Position numbers and translations under genes: made by a program
Assembly (NCBI GenBank): GCA_005889025.1
Contig: VBCZ01000140.1
Location: 5,114 to 12,475, forward strand
Origin: Betaproteobacteria bacterium
Lineage (GTDB): Bacteria > Pseudomonadota > Gammaproteobacteria > Burkholderiales > Casimicrobiaceae
Reading direction: 5' to 3'
DNA: 7,362 nucleotides
In this document: one piece after another, positions 1 through 6,478 of the stretch
Layout of the letters: each line of letters begins with the position of its first letter
How positions within the stretch are numbered: position 1 is the first letter of the stretch
Notes under the pieces: model-generated
Database searches by the model: none
What the model was told of the DNA's origin: nothing
What the model saw: only the letters and a program-made list of their open reading frames with translations

Positions 1-1316
1 GCCATGGCGTGGCAGCCGATACCCGCCGTGGCGCGGCTGCCCTCGGGCACCTTGGTCGAGGTGTTGTGCGGACACCCGGAGCAGAAATAGGGGATGCGCT
101 GCAGCGCGATCTTGGGCTTGGCAAGCGCGGCTTCCTTGGCGTTGATGAAATCGACGCGGCTGCGGACCTTCTCGATGGTTCGCGGATGCAGGTTGAGCCG
201 CTCGATGCGCTGTGCGATGACGCGCGCGATCATCGCCGGGGTGAGCTCGGACGTGGCAGGCAGCAGCCAGTCTCCGTGCGGGCGCACCCACTCGCCCTTC
301 TCGTCGAACTTACCCACGACGCGTGGCCGCACATCGGTCCGCCAGTTGTAGAGCTGCTCCTTGAGTTGATACTCGACGATCTGCCGCTTTTCCTCGACGA
401 CCAGGATCTCTTCCAGGCCTTCGGCGAAATGGCGCACGCCCTCCGGCTCCAAGGGCCACGGCATCGCGACCTTGAACACGCGGATGCCGATCTCGGCGGC
501 GTCGCTGTCGGTGATTCCGAGGTCGGCAAGGGCCTGACGCACATCGAGATAGCTCTTGCCACTGGTGATGATGCCCAACCTCGGGTTGGGCGAGTCGATG
601 ACGATGCGGTTGAGCTGGTTGGCGCGGCAGTAATGAAGCGCGGCGTAGATCTTGTAGTCCTGCATCCGCACTTCGGTGGCGAGAAAGGCATCCGGCCAGC
701 GTATCGACACGCCGTCGGGAGGAAAGGGGAAATCGTCGGGAACGACGATCTTGACGCGTTCGGGGTCGATGGTGACCGACGCCGAGCTTTCCACCGTGTC
801 GGATACGCACTTGAAGCCCACCCACAAGCCCGAAAAGCGGCTCATCGCCCATCCGTGCAGCCCGAGGTCGATGATCTCCTGGACCGACGAGGGATAGAGC
901 ACCGGCATCATCGCCGCGGAAAACTGGTGATCGGACTGGTGCGGAATGGTCGACGACTTCGCCGCATGATCGTCGCCCGCGAGCACCAGGACGCCGCCAT
1001 GCTTGGACGTTCCGGCAAAATTGGCGTGCTTGAACACATCGCCGCAGCGATCGACTCCGGGCCCCTTGCCGTACCACATCGAGAACACGCCGTCGTATTT
1101 GCCACCGGGGTGCAGATTGACCTGCTGGCTGCCCCAGATCGCCGTCGCGGCGAGGTCTTCGTTCAAACCGGGCTGGAACCGGATGTGCGCGCGCGACAGG
1201 AATTTTTCCGCGCTCCATAGCGCGAGATCGAGGCCGCCCAGCGGCGAGCCGCGGTAGCCGGAAACAAATCCTGCCGTATTGAGCCCCGCAAGCACATCGC
1301 GCTGGCGCTGCAGCAT
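1..1316 (-). CDS. Indolepyruvate ferredoxin oxidoreductase (fused IorA/IorB type), N-terminal part; 3' end off window and 5' end truncated
   Basis: About 438 codons read leftward from ATG 1314-1316 without a stop and leave the window at base 1. Family hallmarks seen, numbered from that ATG: MLQRQRD (1-7), SGYRGSPLGGLD (19-30), GDDHAAKSSTIPHQSD (114-129), and CSGCPHNTSTKVPEG starting at Cys412 with Cys415, just ahead of the expected thiamine-diphosphate domain. The family oxidatively decarboxylates aryl-pyruvates such as indolepyruvate to acyl-CoA, passing electrons to ferredoxin, in the cytoplasm during aromatic amino-acid breakdown. Fused members are roughly 1,150-1,200 residues, so about 60% lies beyond the edge. 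Oddity: homologues have some 30-40 residues before MLQRQRD, normally ending like 'GTQALVRL'. Here the frame upstream reads QHGLRLL and then unrelated sequence that belongs to a LysR fragment on the other strand. ATG 1316 has no Shine-Dalgarno; GTG at 1373 is the only other plausible in-frame start and also lacks one. The identification is secure, but whether the gene is expressed is doubtful. Confidence 0.88.
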   Translation of the reverse strand, partial: MLQRQRDVLAGLNTAGFVSGYRGSPLGGLDLALWSAEKFLSRAHIRFQPGLNEDLAATAIWGSQQVNLHPGGKYDGVFSMWYGKGPGVDRCGDVFKHANFAGTSKHGGVLVLAGDDHAAKSSTIPHQSDHQFSAAMMPVLYPSSVQEIIDLGLHGWAMSRFSGLWVGFKCVSDTVESSASVTIDPERVKIVVPDDFPFPPDGVSIRWPDAFLATEVRMQDYKIYAALHYCRANQLNRIVIDSPNPRLGIITSGKSYLDVRQALADLGITDSDAAEIGIRVFKVAMPWPLEPEGVRHFAEGLEEILVVEEKRQIVEYQLKEQLYNWRTDVRPRVVGKFDEKGEWVRPHGDWLLPATSELTPAMIARVIAQRIERLNLHPRTIEKVRSRVDFINAKEAALAKPKIALQRIPYFCSGCPHNTSTKVPEGSRATAGIGCHAM

Positions 1317-1499
1317 CAGCAGGCGCAAGCCGTGCTGGACGTGGCCAGCGAAGCAGCGCGCTTCCCGTTTCACCGCCGCACCGATGTGTCGGGCCGGCTG
1401 GAGATTGCGGCCAGCTACACCGTGCTCGGCTACTTCCTGCTGCCGGCGGTGGCGCGCTTCATCAAGCTGTTTCCGCTGGTGGAGGTGGTGCCGGTATGC
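1317..1499 (+). pseudogene. LysR-type transcriptional regulator, internal fragment truncated at both ends
   Basis: The plus-strand frame starting at 1317 (QQAQAVLDVASEAARF, then VSGRLEIAASYTVLGYFL, then LPAVARFIKLFPLVEVVPV) matches the linker and first beta-alpha unit of the LysR effector-binding domain. That unit typically reads 'G.l.iaas.tvl.yllP..larF...yP.vev'. The N-terminal helix-turn-helix and dimerisation helix (about 85 residues) are absent. Left of about 1331 the sequence is the indolepyruvate oxidoreductase gene on the opposite strand. After about 1499 the similarity stops, and none of the three plus-strand frames continues an effector domain. About 60 codons remain, with no start, no stop of its own and no DNA-binding part, so it cannot be a functional regulator. 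Assignment is by pattern recognition; a chance resemblance is possible but unlikely given the continuous match. Confidence 0.65.
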
Positions 1500-1561
1500 G
1501 TTGCCACGCCTTTGCCGCTCCGCCGTCGCGGACGTATGGACGCCCGGCCCGAAGGCAAAAG

Positions 1562-1587
1562 CTTGAATCGCCTGGATCTGCCTCCAT
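1562..1587 (+). promoter_or_regulatory. Sigma-32 (RpoH) heat-shock promoter for hsp20-lon
   Basis: CTTGAA at 1562-1567 is separated by 14 bp from CTCCAT at 1582-1587. The RpoH consensus is CTTGAA, 13-15 bp, CCCCAT, so the -35 core is perfect and the -10 has one mismatch; the spacing equals that of E. coli dnaK P1. The C-rich stretch often found before the -35 is absent. Transcription would start near 1594-1596, giving a leader of about 90 nt before the hsp20 ATG. Both downstream genes encode classical heat-shock products, which makes a chance match less likely. Confidence 0.6.
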
Positions 1588-1684
1588 ACTCTGGTTGTGG
1601 AGATCTCCTGCCGAATCCTCAGCCCTTGCCCGTACCCGACGCCCGCTGGTCGCGCGCGGGGACGGGTCTTCGCATTGGACGTTC

Positions 1685-2092
1685 ATGTCATCGCGTAATC
1701 CCACCGACTGGATGTGGGCGCAGGCCTGCGACCTGCTCGATCAGGCCGAGCGCATGCACCGGCAGTTCTTCCGTCTGACCACGTCGGAGCGCACGCGAGC
1801 GGTCTGGGAGCCGCCGGTGGATGTGTTCGAGGACGAACGCGAGGTCATCGTCGTGGTCGCCTTGCCCGGGGTGCCTGCGGAGCGCGTCGACGTGACCATC
1901 GAGCCTCAGGCGCTGGTCGTGCGCGCCGACAGCCCGCTGCGCTTTGCCGGTTCGCGCCGCGCGGTGCGACGGCTGGAGATACCCTACGGCTATTTCGAGC
2001 GTCGCATCGCATTGCCTGACGTGCGACTGGAAAATGGCACGCCCGAGCTCGTCGATGGCTGCCTGATCCTGAGATTGCGCAAGCTGGGCTGA
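1685..2092 (+). CDS. hsp20: Hsp20/alpha-crystallin family small heat-shock protein
   Basis: 135 residues. An ATP-independent holdase that keeps unfolding cytoplasmic proteins soluble for refolding or proteolysis. A helical N-terminal arm (about 1-38) precedes the alpha-crystallin domain: WEPPVDVFEDE (41-51), VVVALPGVPAERVDV (56-70), a short loop, LEIPYGYFERRIALP (97-111) and the closing strand DGCLILRLRK (124-133). The protein ends at LG135, directly after that strand, so the C-terminal tail with the I-x-I/V motif that drives assembly of many small Hsps is missing; oligomers may be small or different. ATG 1685 was chosen because homology begins there. The frame stays open upstream to 1496, but that stretch contains the heat-shock promoter. 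The Shine-Dalgarno is weak. lon starts 11 bp after the stop, so the two are almost certainly co-transcribed and probably translationally coupled. Confidence 0.9.
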   Translation: MSSRNPTDWMWAQACDLLDQAERMHRQFFRLTTSERTRAVWEPPVDVFEDEREVIVVVALPGVPAERVDVTIEPQALVVRADSPLRFAGSRRAVRRLEIPYGYFERRIALPDVRLENGTPELVDGCLILRLRKLG

Positions 2093-2103
2093 CCAGAACA
2101 GTC

Positions 2104-4542
2104 ATGAACGAGCAAACCATCACCCATTCAGTGCCGGTCAGCGCCGACGCGTCCACGCACGCCGAAGTCCCGACGGCTTCCGAGCAAGCTCGAGGCGAAA
2201 AGGCGGCGCGCGCACTCCCCGACGATGCCCTGATCATCGTCCCGGTGCGCAATGTCGTGCTGTTCCCCGGCATGGTGTACCCGCTCACCATCGGCCGGGA
2301 GCGCTCACGCGCCGCGGCGCAGGAGGCGGTGCGGCTGGAGCGTCCGCTCGGCGTGCTGCTTCAGAGCAAGCCCGAGACCGACGAGCCGGGGCCCAACGAG
2401 CTGCATTGGTTCGGCACGACGGCGAGCGTGCTGCGCTACATCACCGCCCCCGACGGCACGCATCATGCGATCTGCAGGGGGCTGCAGCGATTCCGCGTGC
2501 TGCAATTTCTAGAAGGCTATCCGTTCACCGTCGCCCGCGTCGAGCTTATCGCAGAACCCGAGAAGCTGGATGCGGATATCGAAGGTCGCGCGCACAGCCT
2601 GAAGCAGCGAGCGATCGAAATTCTGGAGCTGCTTCCGCAGGTTCCTCAGGAGATGGTCGCCGCGCTGCAGAGCGTGGAGGGCCCCGCGCGCCTGGCGGAC
2701 TTCATCGCCGGCCTGATGGACATTGGCGCGGAGGAAAAACAGGCGCTGCTGGAGACCTTCGACCTGAAAGCCCGGCTGGACAAGCTGCTCGAGCTGCTGT
2801 CGCGCCGCATCGAAGTGCTGAAGGTGTCGCGCGAGATCGACGAGCGCACCAAGGAGTCGATCGGCGACATGAATCGCAAGCATCTTCTGCGCGAGCAGAT
2901 GCGCACGATTCAGAAGGAGCTGGGCGAAGGCGACGAGACCGCCACGGAAATCGCCGAGCTCGACAAGGCAATCACCGAAGCGAAGATGCCCGAGGAGGTG
3001 GAGAAGCACGCGCGCAAGGAGCTCAAGCGCCTCGAGCGCATGCCGGAAGGCGCCGGCGAGAATTCGATGGTCCGGACCTATCTCGAGTGGCTGATCGAGC
3101 TGCCGTGGGCGGCCGACCCCGAGCCCGAGATCGACATTGCGGAGGCGCGGCGCATCCTCGACGCGGACCATTACGGCCTTGAAAAGATCAAGAAGCGCGT
3201 CCTCGAGTATCTTGCCGTGCGCAAGCTCAATCCATCGGGCAAGAGCCCGATCCTGTGCTTTGTCGGTCCGCCCGGCGTGGGCAAGACCTCGCTCGGGCAG
3301 AGCATCGCCAGGGCTACTCGACGGAAGTTCGTGCGCCTGAGCTTGGGCGGCGTGCATGACGAGGCGGAGATCCGCGGCCATCGGCGCACGTATATCGGCG
3401 CGCTCCCGGGCACCATCATCCAGAACCTGCGCAAGGCCGGGACCCGCAATTGCGTGATGATGCTCGATGAAGTGGACAAGCTCGGCGCGGGCGGCTTTCA
3501 CGGCGACCCGTCGTCGGCATTGCTCGAGGTGCTCGACCCCGAGCAGAACTCGACCTTCCGCGACACCTATCTGGGCGTGCCGTTCGACCTGTCGGGCGTG
3601 ATGTTCATCTGCACGGCGAACGTCCTCGACACCATACCGGGACCGCTGCGCGACCGCATGGAAATCATCCAGCTGCCCGGCTATACCGCACAGGAAAAAT
3701 TGCAGATCGCACGCCGCTACCTGGTGCCGCGCCAGCTCGAGGCGACAGGGCTCAAGCCCGCGCAGTGCGAAATAAGCGATGAAGCGTTGATGGCGATCAT
3801 CGACGACTACACGCGCGAAGCGGGCGTGCGCAATCTCGAGCGCGAGATCGGGCACGTGTTCCGGCACGTCGCGGTGCGGATCGCCGAGGGCAGCGTGCAG
3901 CAGGTAAAAATCGGGCCCGATGATCTCGCCGCCATTCTCGGACCGCGCAAGTTCGAGGCCGAGGTCGCCATGCGCACCGGCGTGCCGGGCGTCGCCACGG
4001 GTCTGGCATGGACGCCGGTCGGCGGTGACATCCTGTTTGTCGAGGCCGCGCGCATGCCCGGCACGGGCAAGCTGATACTGACCGGCCAGCTCGGGGACGT
4101 GATGAAGGAGAGCGCGCAGGCCGCGCTGTCGCTGATCAAGGCGCGCGCGCGAGAGCTCGGCATCGATCCCGAGGTGCTGGAGAAATCGGACATCCACGTC
4201 CACGTTCCGGCGGGCGCAACGCCGAAGGACGGTCCGAGCGCGGGCGTGGCGATGTTTGTCTCGCTCGCATCGCTACTGACGGGCCGGCCGGTGCGCAGCG
4301 ATGTCGCGATGACAGGCGAGATCAGCTTGCGCGGACTGGTGCTTCCGATCGGCGGAGTGAAGGAAAAGGTGCTCGCGGCGCTGCGCGCCGGCATAAGCAT
4401 GGTGATCCTTCCGGAACGAAACCGCCGCGACCTCGAAGATATTCCGGCCGATGCGCGCGAGCGGCTTGGCTTCGTGTGGGTGGAGACAGTCGACGAAGCG
4501 CTCGCCACGGCGCTGTCGACCGCATCGGTGGAAGCGACCTAG
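2104..4542 (+). CDS. lon: ATP-dependent protease Lon (endopeptidase La)
   Basis: 812 residues; cytoplasmic AAA+ serine protease that unfolds and degrades damaged and regulatory proteins. Domains in order: a low-complexity N-terminal extension (about 1-40); the LON substrate-binding domain starting at ALIIVPVRNVVLFPG; a helical/coiled-coil region (about 240-345); the AAA+ module with Walker A GPPGVGKT at 388-395 and Walker B MMLDEVDK with D455/E456; and the protease domain with PKDGPSAG containing catalytic Ser712 and GGVKEK containing catalytic Lys755. The Ser-Lys spacing of 43 equals that of E. coli Lon (S679/K722). It is about 28 residues longer than E. coli Lon, mostly at the N-terminus. 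All catalytic residues are present and the frame is intact. The usual clpX-lon-hupB neighbourhood is absent and hsp20 takes its place, which suggests a second, heat-shock-linked Lon paralogue rather than the housekeeping copy (inference). No clear Shine-Dalgarno precedes ATG 2104, which supports coupling to hsp20. Confidence 0.97.
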   Translation: MNEQTITHSVPVSADASTHAEVPTASEQARGEKAARALPDDALIIVPVRNVVLFPGMVYPLTIGRERSRAAAQEAVRLERPLGVLLQSKPETDEPGPNELHWFGTTASVLRYITAPDGTHHAICRGLQRFRVLQFLEGYPFTVARVELIAEPEKLDADIEGRAHSLKQRAIEILELLPQVPQEMVAALQSVEGPARLADFIAGLMDIGAEEKQALLETFDLKARLDKLLELLSRRIEVLKVSREIDERTKESIGDMNRKHLLREQMRTIQKELGEGDETATEIAELDKAITEAKMPEEVEKHARKELKRLERMPEGAGENSMVRTYLEWLIELPWAADPEPEIDIAEARRILDADHYGLEKIKKRVLEYLAVRKLNPSGKSPILCFVGPPGVGKTSLGQSIARATRRKFVRLSLGGVHDEAEIRGHRRTYIGALPGTIIQNLRKAGTRNCVMMLDEVDKLGAGGFHGDPSSALLEVLDPEQNSTFRDTYLGVPFDLSGVMFICTANVLDTIPGPLRDRMEIIQLPGYTAQEKLQIARRYLVPRQLEATGLKPAQCEISDEALMAIIDDYTREAGVRNLEREIGHVFRHVAVRIAEGSVQQVKIGPDDLAAILGPRKFEAEVAMRTGVPGVATGLAWTPVGGDILFVEAARMPGTGKLILTGQLGDVMKESAQAALSLIKARARELGIDPEVLEKSDIHVHVPAGATPKDGPSAGVAMFVSLASLLTGRPVRSDVAMTGEISLRGLVLPIGGVKEKVLAALRAGISMVILPERNRRDLEDIPADARERLGFVWVETVDEALATALSTASVEAT

Positions 4543-4605
4543 CGAAACAAACGGCTATCCGTTCGCACCTGATGTCGAAGGGCTCGCTGGTCGCTACGCG
4601 CGAAT

Positions 4606-5630
4606 CTACAGGTTGACCGTGCGCCCGGATTCGGATGATTGTCGCACCGCGTCGAGCACTTCCTGACAGCGGAGCCCGTCGGTGAAATTGGGCGCTGGCG
4701 ACTTGCCCTGTTCGATGCCCCGAGTAAAGTCCCGGACCAGCATGCGAAACGCCATCAGGCGGTGATCGCGCGCGTCGTTGAGCGGAAGATATTGGTCGGG
4801 CGTCTGGAGTGGCTGGAGCGGAGCGCCGCCGCGGCTCGCGACGACGATTCCGTTCTCCTCGGGGTTGGGTCCGGGTTGCTCCGCGATCAGCGTGCCGTTG
4901 TCGCCCATGACCACGATCTTCGTGCCGCGCGCAGGCGTGGCGGCAAAAGACGCGATCATTGTGACTGGGCAGTCAAGCCCGTCACTGTATCCACCAGATC
5001 GGGACGCAAGGTCGCCAACTGGCCGCTGACCGAAGCGACCTCGCCAAACCAGTGGCGCAACCCGTCGATATAGTGCGAGCCGAGCGCGCCGAGAACGCCT
5101 CCGCCCTGGGACTTCGACGCCATCCACGTCAACGGTCGCGGCTGTCCCGACACGTATCGGTCCAGGAACAATTCCACCGTGCAAAGCTGGAACTTGCCGA
5201 TATAGCCGTCGCTCAGGAGATCCTTGATATACGCGCGCTGCGGCGTATGGCGAAACTCGTGGTTGATCATCGCCGTTCGCCCGGTCTTGTCGGCGAGGTC
5301 GCGCATCTCCGCGGCCTGCTTCGCATCGATCGCGAACGGCTTTTCACACAGGACGTGCTTCCCGGCTTTGAGCGCTGCGACGCAGAGCGGGTGGTGCGAA
5401 CCGGGTGGGGTAGTGATCGCGACGGCGGCGAGGTCATCGCGGCGAATCAGCTCCAGCGGATCGGTATGCACGCCCTCGACACCGGCTGCATGCGCGGCTT
5501 TTTCCGCTTTTTCGCGGCTGCGGCTGCAGAATGCAGCGACCTCCCAGCCTTCGGAGCGAAAGCCGGGCGCATGAACCTGTGCGCCGAAACCCGTGCCGAT
5601 AATACCGATCCGGCGATTAAATGAGGACAT
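4606..5630 (-). pseudogene. Gfo/Idh/MocA-family NAD(P)-dependent oxidoreductase, interrupted by a one-base frameshift
   Basis: Two overlapping minus-strand frames make one protein. The first (5630 down to a TGA at 4956-4958) carries the Rossmann motif GIIGTGFG (9-16), the family signature CEKPFA (95-100), HEFRHTPQ (124-131) and GGGVLGALGSHYIDGLRHWFGE-like sequence around 177-198 with conserved GSHYID. The second carries the C-terminal half (VTMIASFAATPARGTK onward, then VVMGDNGTLIAEQPG) and ends at TAG 4606-4608. Adding one base in the GGG at 4967-4969 joins them as DTVTGLTA-PVTMIASF and gives about 341 residues, normal for the family. ATG 5630 was chosen over ATG 5687 because GGAG lies 6 nt upstream and the Rossmann strand starts at once. 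The family oxidises or reduces sugars, inositols and related compounds; the substrate cannot be told from sequence. Without repair the product ends near residue 224, inside the C-terminal domain. The break may be a real mutation or a homopolymer read error. Confidence 0.88.
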
Positions 5631-5634
5631 GAAC

Positions 5635-5640
5635 GTCTCC
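5635..5640 (-). promoter_or_regulatory. Ribosome binding site deciding the oxidoreductase start
   Basis: GGAGAC read on the minus strand, with 6 nt between GGAG and ATG 5630. The alternative ATG at 5687 would add 19 residues that are not typical of the family, so this site fixes the start. Confidence 0.7.
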
Positions 5641-5772
5641 GACGATAGGTGCTCCAAGAAGCCGCCGCAACGATGCCGAGGCGGCATGCCCGGCGCACGT
5701 TCGTGAATGGCCCCAGGTCCGAATGTCGGGTATCTTTACACCGAAGTCCAGCATAAGGCGACGCCGCAGTCG

Positions 5773-5789
5773 TAAATCACGATAAATCA
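5773..5789. repeat. Tandem heptamer TAAATCA x2, 10-bp period
   Basis: TAAATCA occurs at 5773-5779 and again at 5783-5789, separated by CGA. Both copies are perfect and lie on the same face of the helix (10-bp centre-to-centre). They sit in the AT-rich part of a divergent intergenic region, an arrangement typical of binding sites for OmpR/PhoB-like response regulators. Function is inferred only. Confidence 0.4.
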
Positions 5790-5870
5790 TACCTTGCCTA
5801 TGCGGCGCACGGCTTTTGCATTTTTGAGGTGTTCCTCGCCATCAAGAGACATTCCACGCGTAGGCTTGCG

Positions 5871-5891
5871 CGACGAATTTGCTATTCGTCG
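5871..5891. promoter_or_regulatory. Perfect inverted repeat / hairpin upstream of the exported protein gene
   Basis: CGACGAAT (5871-5878) and ATTCGTCG (5884-5891) are perfect complements around a 5-nt TTGCT loop. The dyad lies about 60 bp before ATG 5951. No T-tract follows on either strand, so an intrinsic terminator is unlikely. It could be an operator half-site pair or a leader stem-loop. Confidence 0.45.
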
Positions 5892-5940
5892 AGAGACGCC
5901 ATCGCACTTTGCGGCAGATTGCCGTCACACACTCGTTTCC

Positions 5941-5946
5941 GGAGGA
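5941..5946 (+). promoter_or_regulatory. Strong ribosome binding site for the exported hypothetical protein
   Basis: GGAGGA followed by 4 nt and then ATG 5951. It is the best Shine-Dalgarno in the window. It excludes the longer in-frame start at 5879, which would put 24 extra residues before the signal peptide. Confidence 0.8.
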
Positions 5947-5950
5947 AAAG

Positions 5951-6439
5951 ATGAGAACATCCACGAAGTCAGCGCTTGCGGCGACGTTGCTGCTCGGAAC
6001 ATTCGCAGCCGGGGCATTGGTGCGCGATTACGCACGCCCCGGTCACCTCGATGTCATTGCTCTCGCTCAGGCCAATGACGGCCCGGGAGCGGGGAAGTGC
6101 TCGAATCGAACGCTCCGAGGCAGCTACGGCATCAAGTTTGAAGGAAGCTCGCTTTCCGGAGGCCCTTTTGTGTCCGTTTCGCTGATCATTTTTGACGGCG
6201 CGGGCCAATTCACCACGACCGAGACCGGTCGCTTCAACGGCAACTTGGTGCACAGAACCTTCACCGGCCCCTATACAGTCAATCCCGACTGCACGGGATT
6301 CCTCGATTTCTCATCTAATCTCGGGAACACACCGCACGAGGCTCACGGCGATTTTGTCATCGTTGACGAAGGGCATGAATTTTTTGTGATCGATAACGAA
6401 GCGGGGTGGGAAGCCAGTGGCGTCGGAAAGAGGGTCTAG
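5951..6439 (+). CDS. Exported small protein of unknown function
   Basis: 162 residues. The N-terminus (MRTSTKSALAATLLLGTFAAGALV) has a basic start and a hydrophobic stretch (about 8-24), typical of a Sec signal peptide or membrane anchor; AGA at 20-22 or ALAQA at 37-41 could precede cleavage. The mature part looks like a compact beta-rich domain: LRGSYGIKFEG (55-65), VSVSLIIFDGAGQFTTTE (74-91), GPYTVNPDCTGFLDF (106-120) and GDFVIVDEGHEFFVID (133-148). The pattern 'LrGsYg...G....v..i.FDGaGqft...t...nG......G.YtvnpDCtG' recurs in secreted hypothetical proteins of soil bacteria (from memory, not searched). Only two cysteines remain in the domain (C50, C114), a possible periplasmic disulfide. No catalytic motif is visible. 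The esterase gene begins 39 bp after the stop on the same strand, so co-transcription is possible, but a functional link is not shown. Confidence 0.82.
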   Translation: MRTSTKSALAATLLLGTFAAGALVRDYARPGHLDVIALAQANDGPGAGKCSNRTLRGSYGIKFEGSSLSGGPFVSVSLIIFDGAGQFTTTETGRFNGNLVHRTFTGPYTVNPDCTGFLDFSSNLGNTPHEAHGDFVIVDEGHEFFVIDNEAGWEASGVGKRV

Positions 6440-6478
6440 CAGCGATCGAGAAGTTGCGTGAACGCGTAAATCCAGGTC

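Larger units (their letters stand above)
5631..5950. other. Divergent intergenic region, 320 bp, no gene seen
   Basis: It separates the minus-strand oxidoreductase from the plus-strand exported protein and should hold both promoters. AT content rises between about 5770 and 5830 against the GC-rich surroundings. It holds a direct repeat (5773-5789), a perfect dyad (5871-5891) and a short 5-bp-stem dyad, ATGCC/GGCAT (5673-5687), in the oxidoreductase leader. A weak minus-strand sigma-70-like pair (TTTACG about 15 bp before TATGCT) matches 4 of 6 at each hexamer with poor spacing. No convincing plus-strand promoter was found. Confidence 0.6.

Noticed and set aside
9..1220. 403-codon plus-strand open frame
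   Set aside because: It is exactly antisense to the indolepyruvate oxidoreductase, whose minus-strand frame has unmistakable family motifs. The plus-strand translation is Arg/Asp/His-rich with no domain signature, as expected of a shadow frame in GC-rich DNA.
1300..1500. Insertion sequence or transposon end at the gene scar
   Set aside because: No transposase frame, terminal inverted repeats or target-site duplication could be seen around the breakpoints.
1496..1684. N-terminal extension of the Hsp20 protein from ATG 1496
   Set aside because: The extra 63 codons have no small-Hsp similarity, are low-complexity and overlap the likely heat-shock promoter and its leader.
2509..4203. 564-codon minus-strand open frame inside lon
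   Set aside because: It is antisense to intact, fully conserved Lon coding sequence; composition is Ala/Leu/Arg/His-rich without motifs.
4550..4563. AACGG-CTAT-CCGTT hairpin between lon and the convergent oxidoreductase, as a terminator
   Set aside because: Stem of only 5 bp and no T-tract on either strand; too weak to call a terminator although the position is right.
4956..4990. Programmed -1 ribosomal frameshift in the oxidoreductase
   Set aside because: No slippery heptamer or convincing downstream stem is visible, and Gfo/Idh/MocA proteins are not known to use recoding; a one-base loss explains the data.
5052..5624. 190-codon plus-strand open frame over the oxidoreductase
   Set aside because: Antisense shadow of the Rossmann domain of the Gfo/Idh/MocA gene; no Shine-Dalgarno and no recognisable domain.
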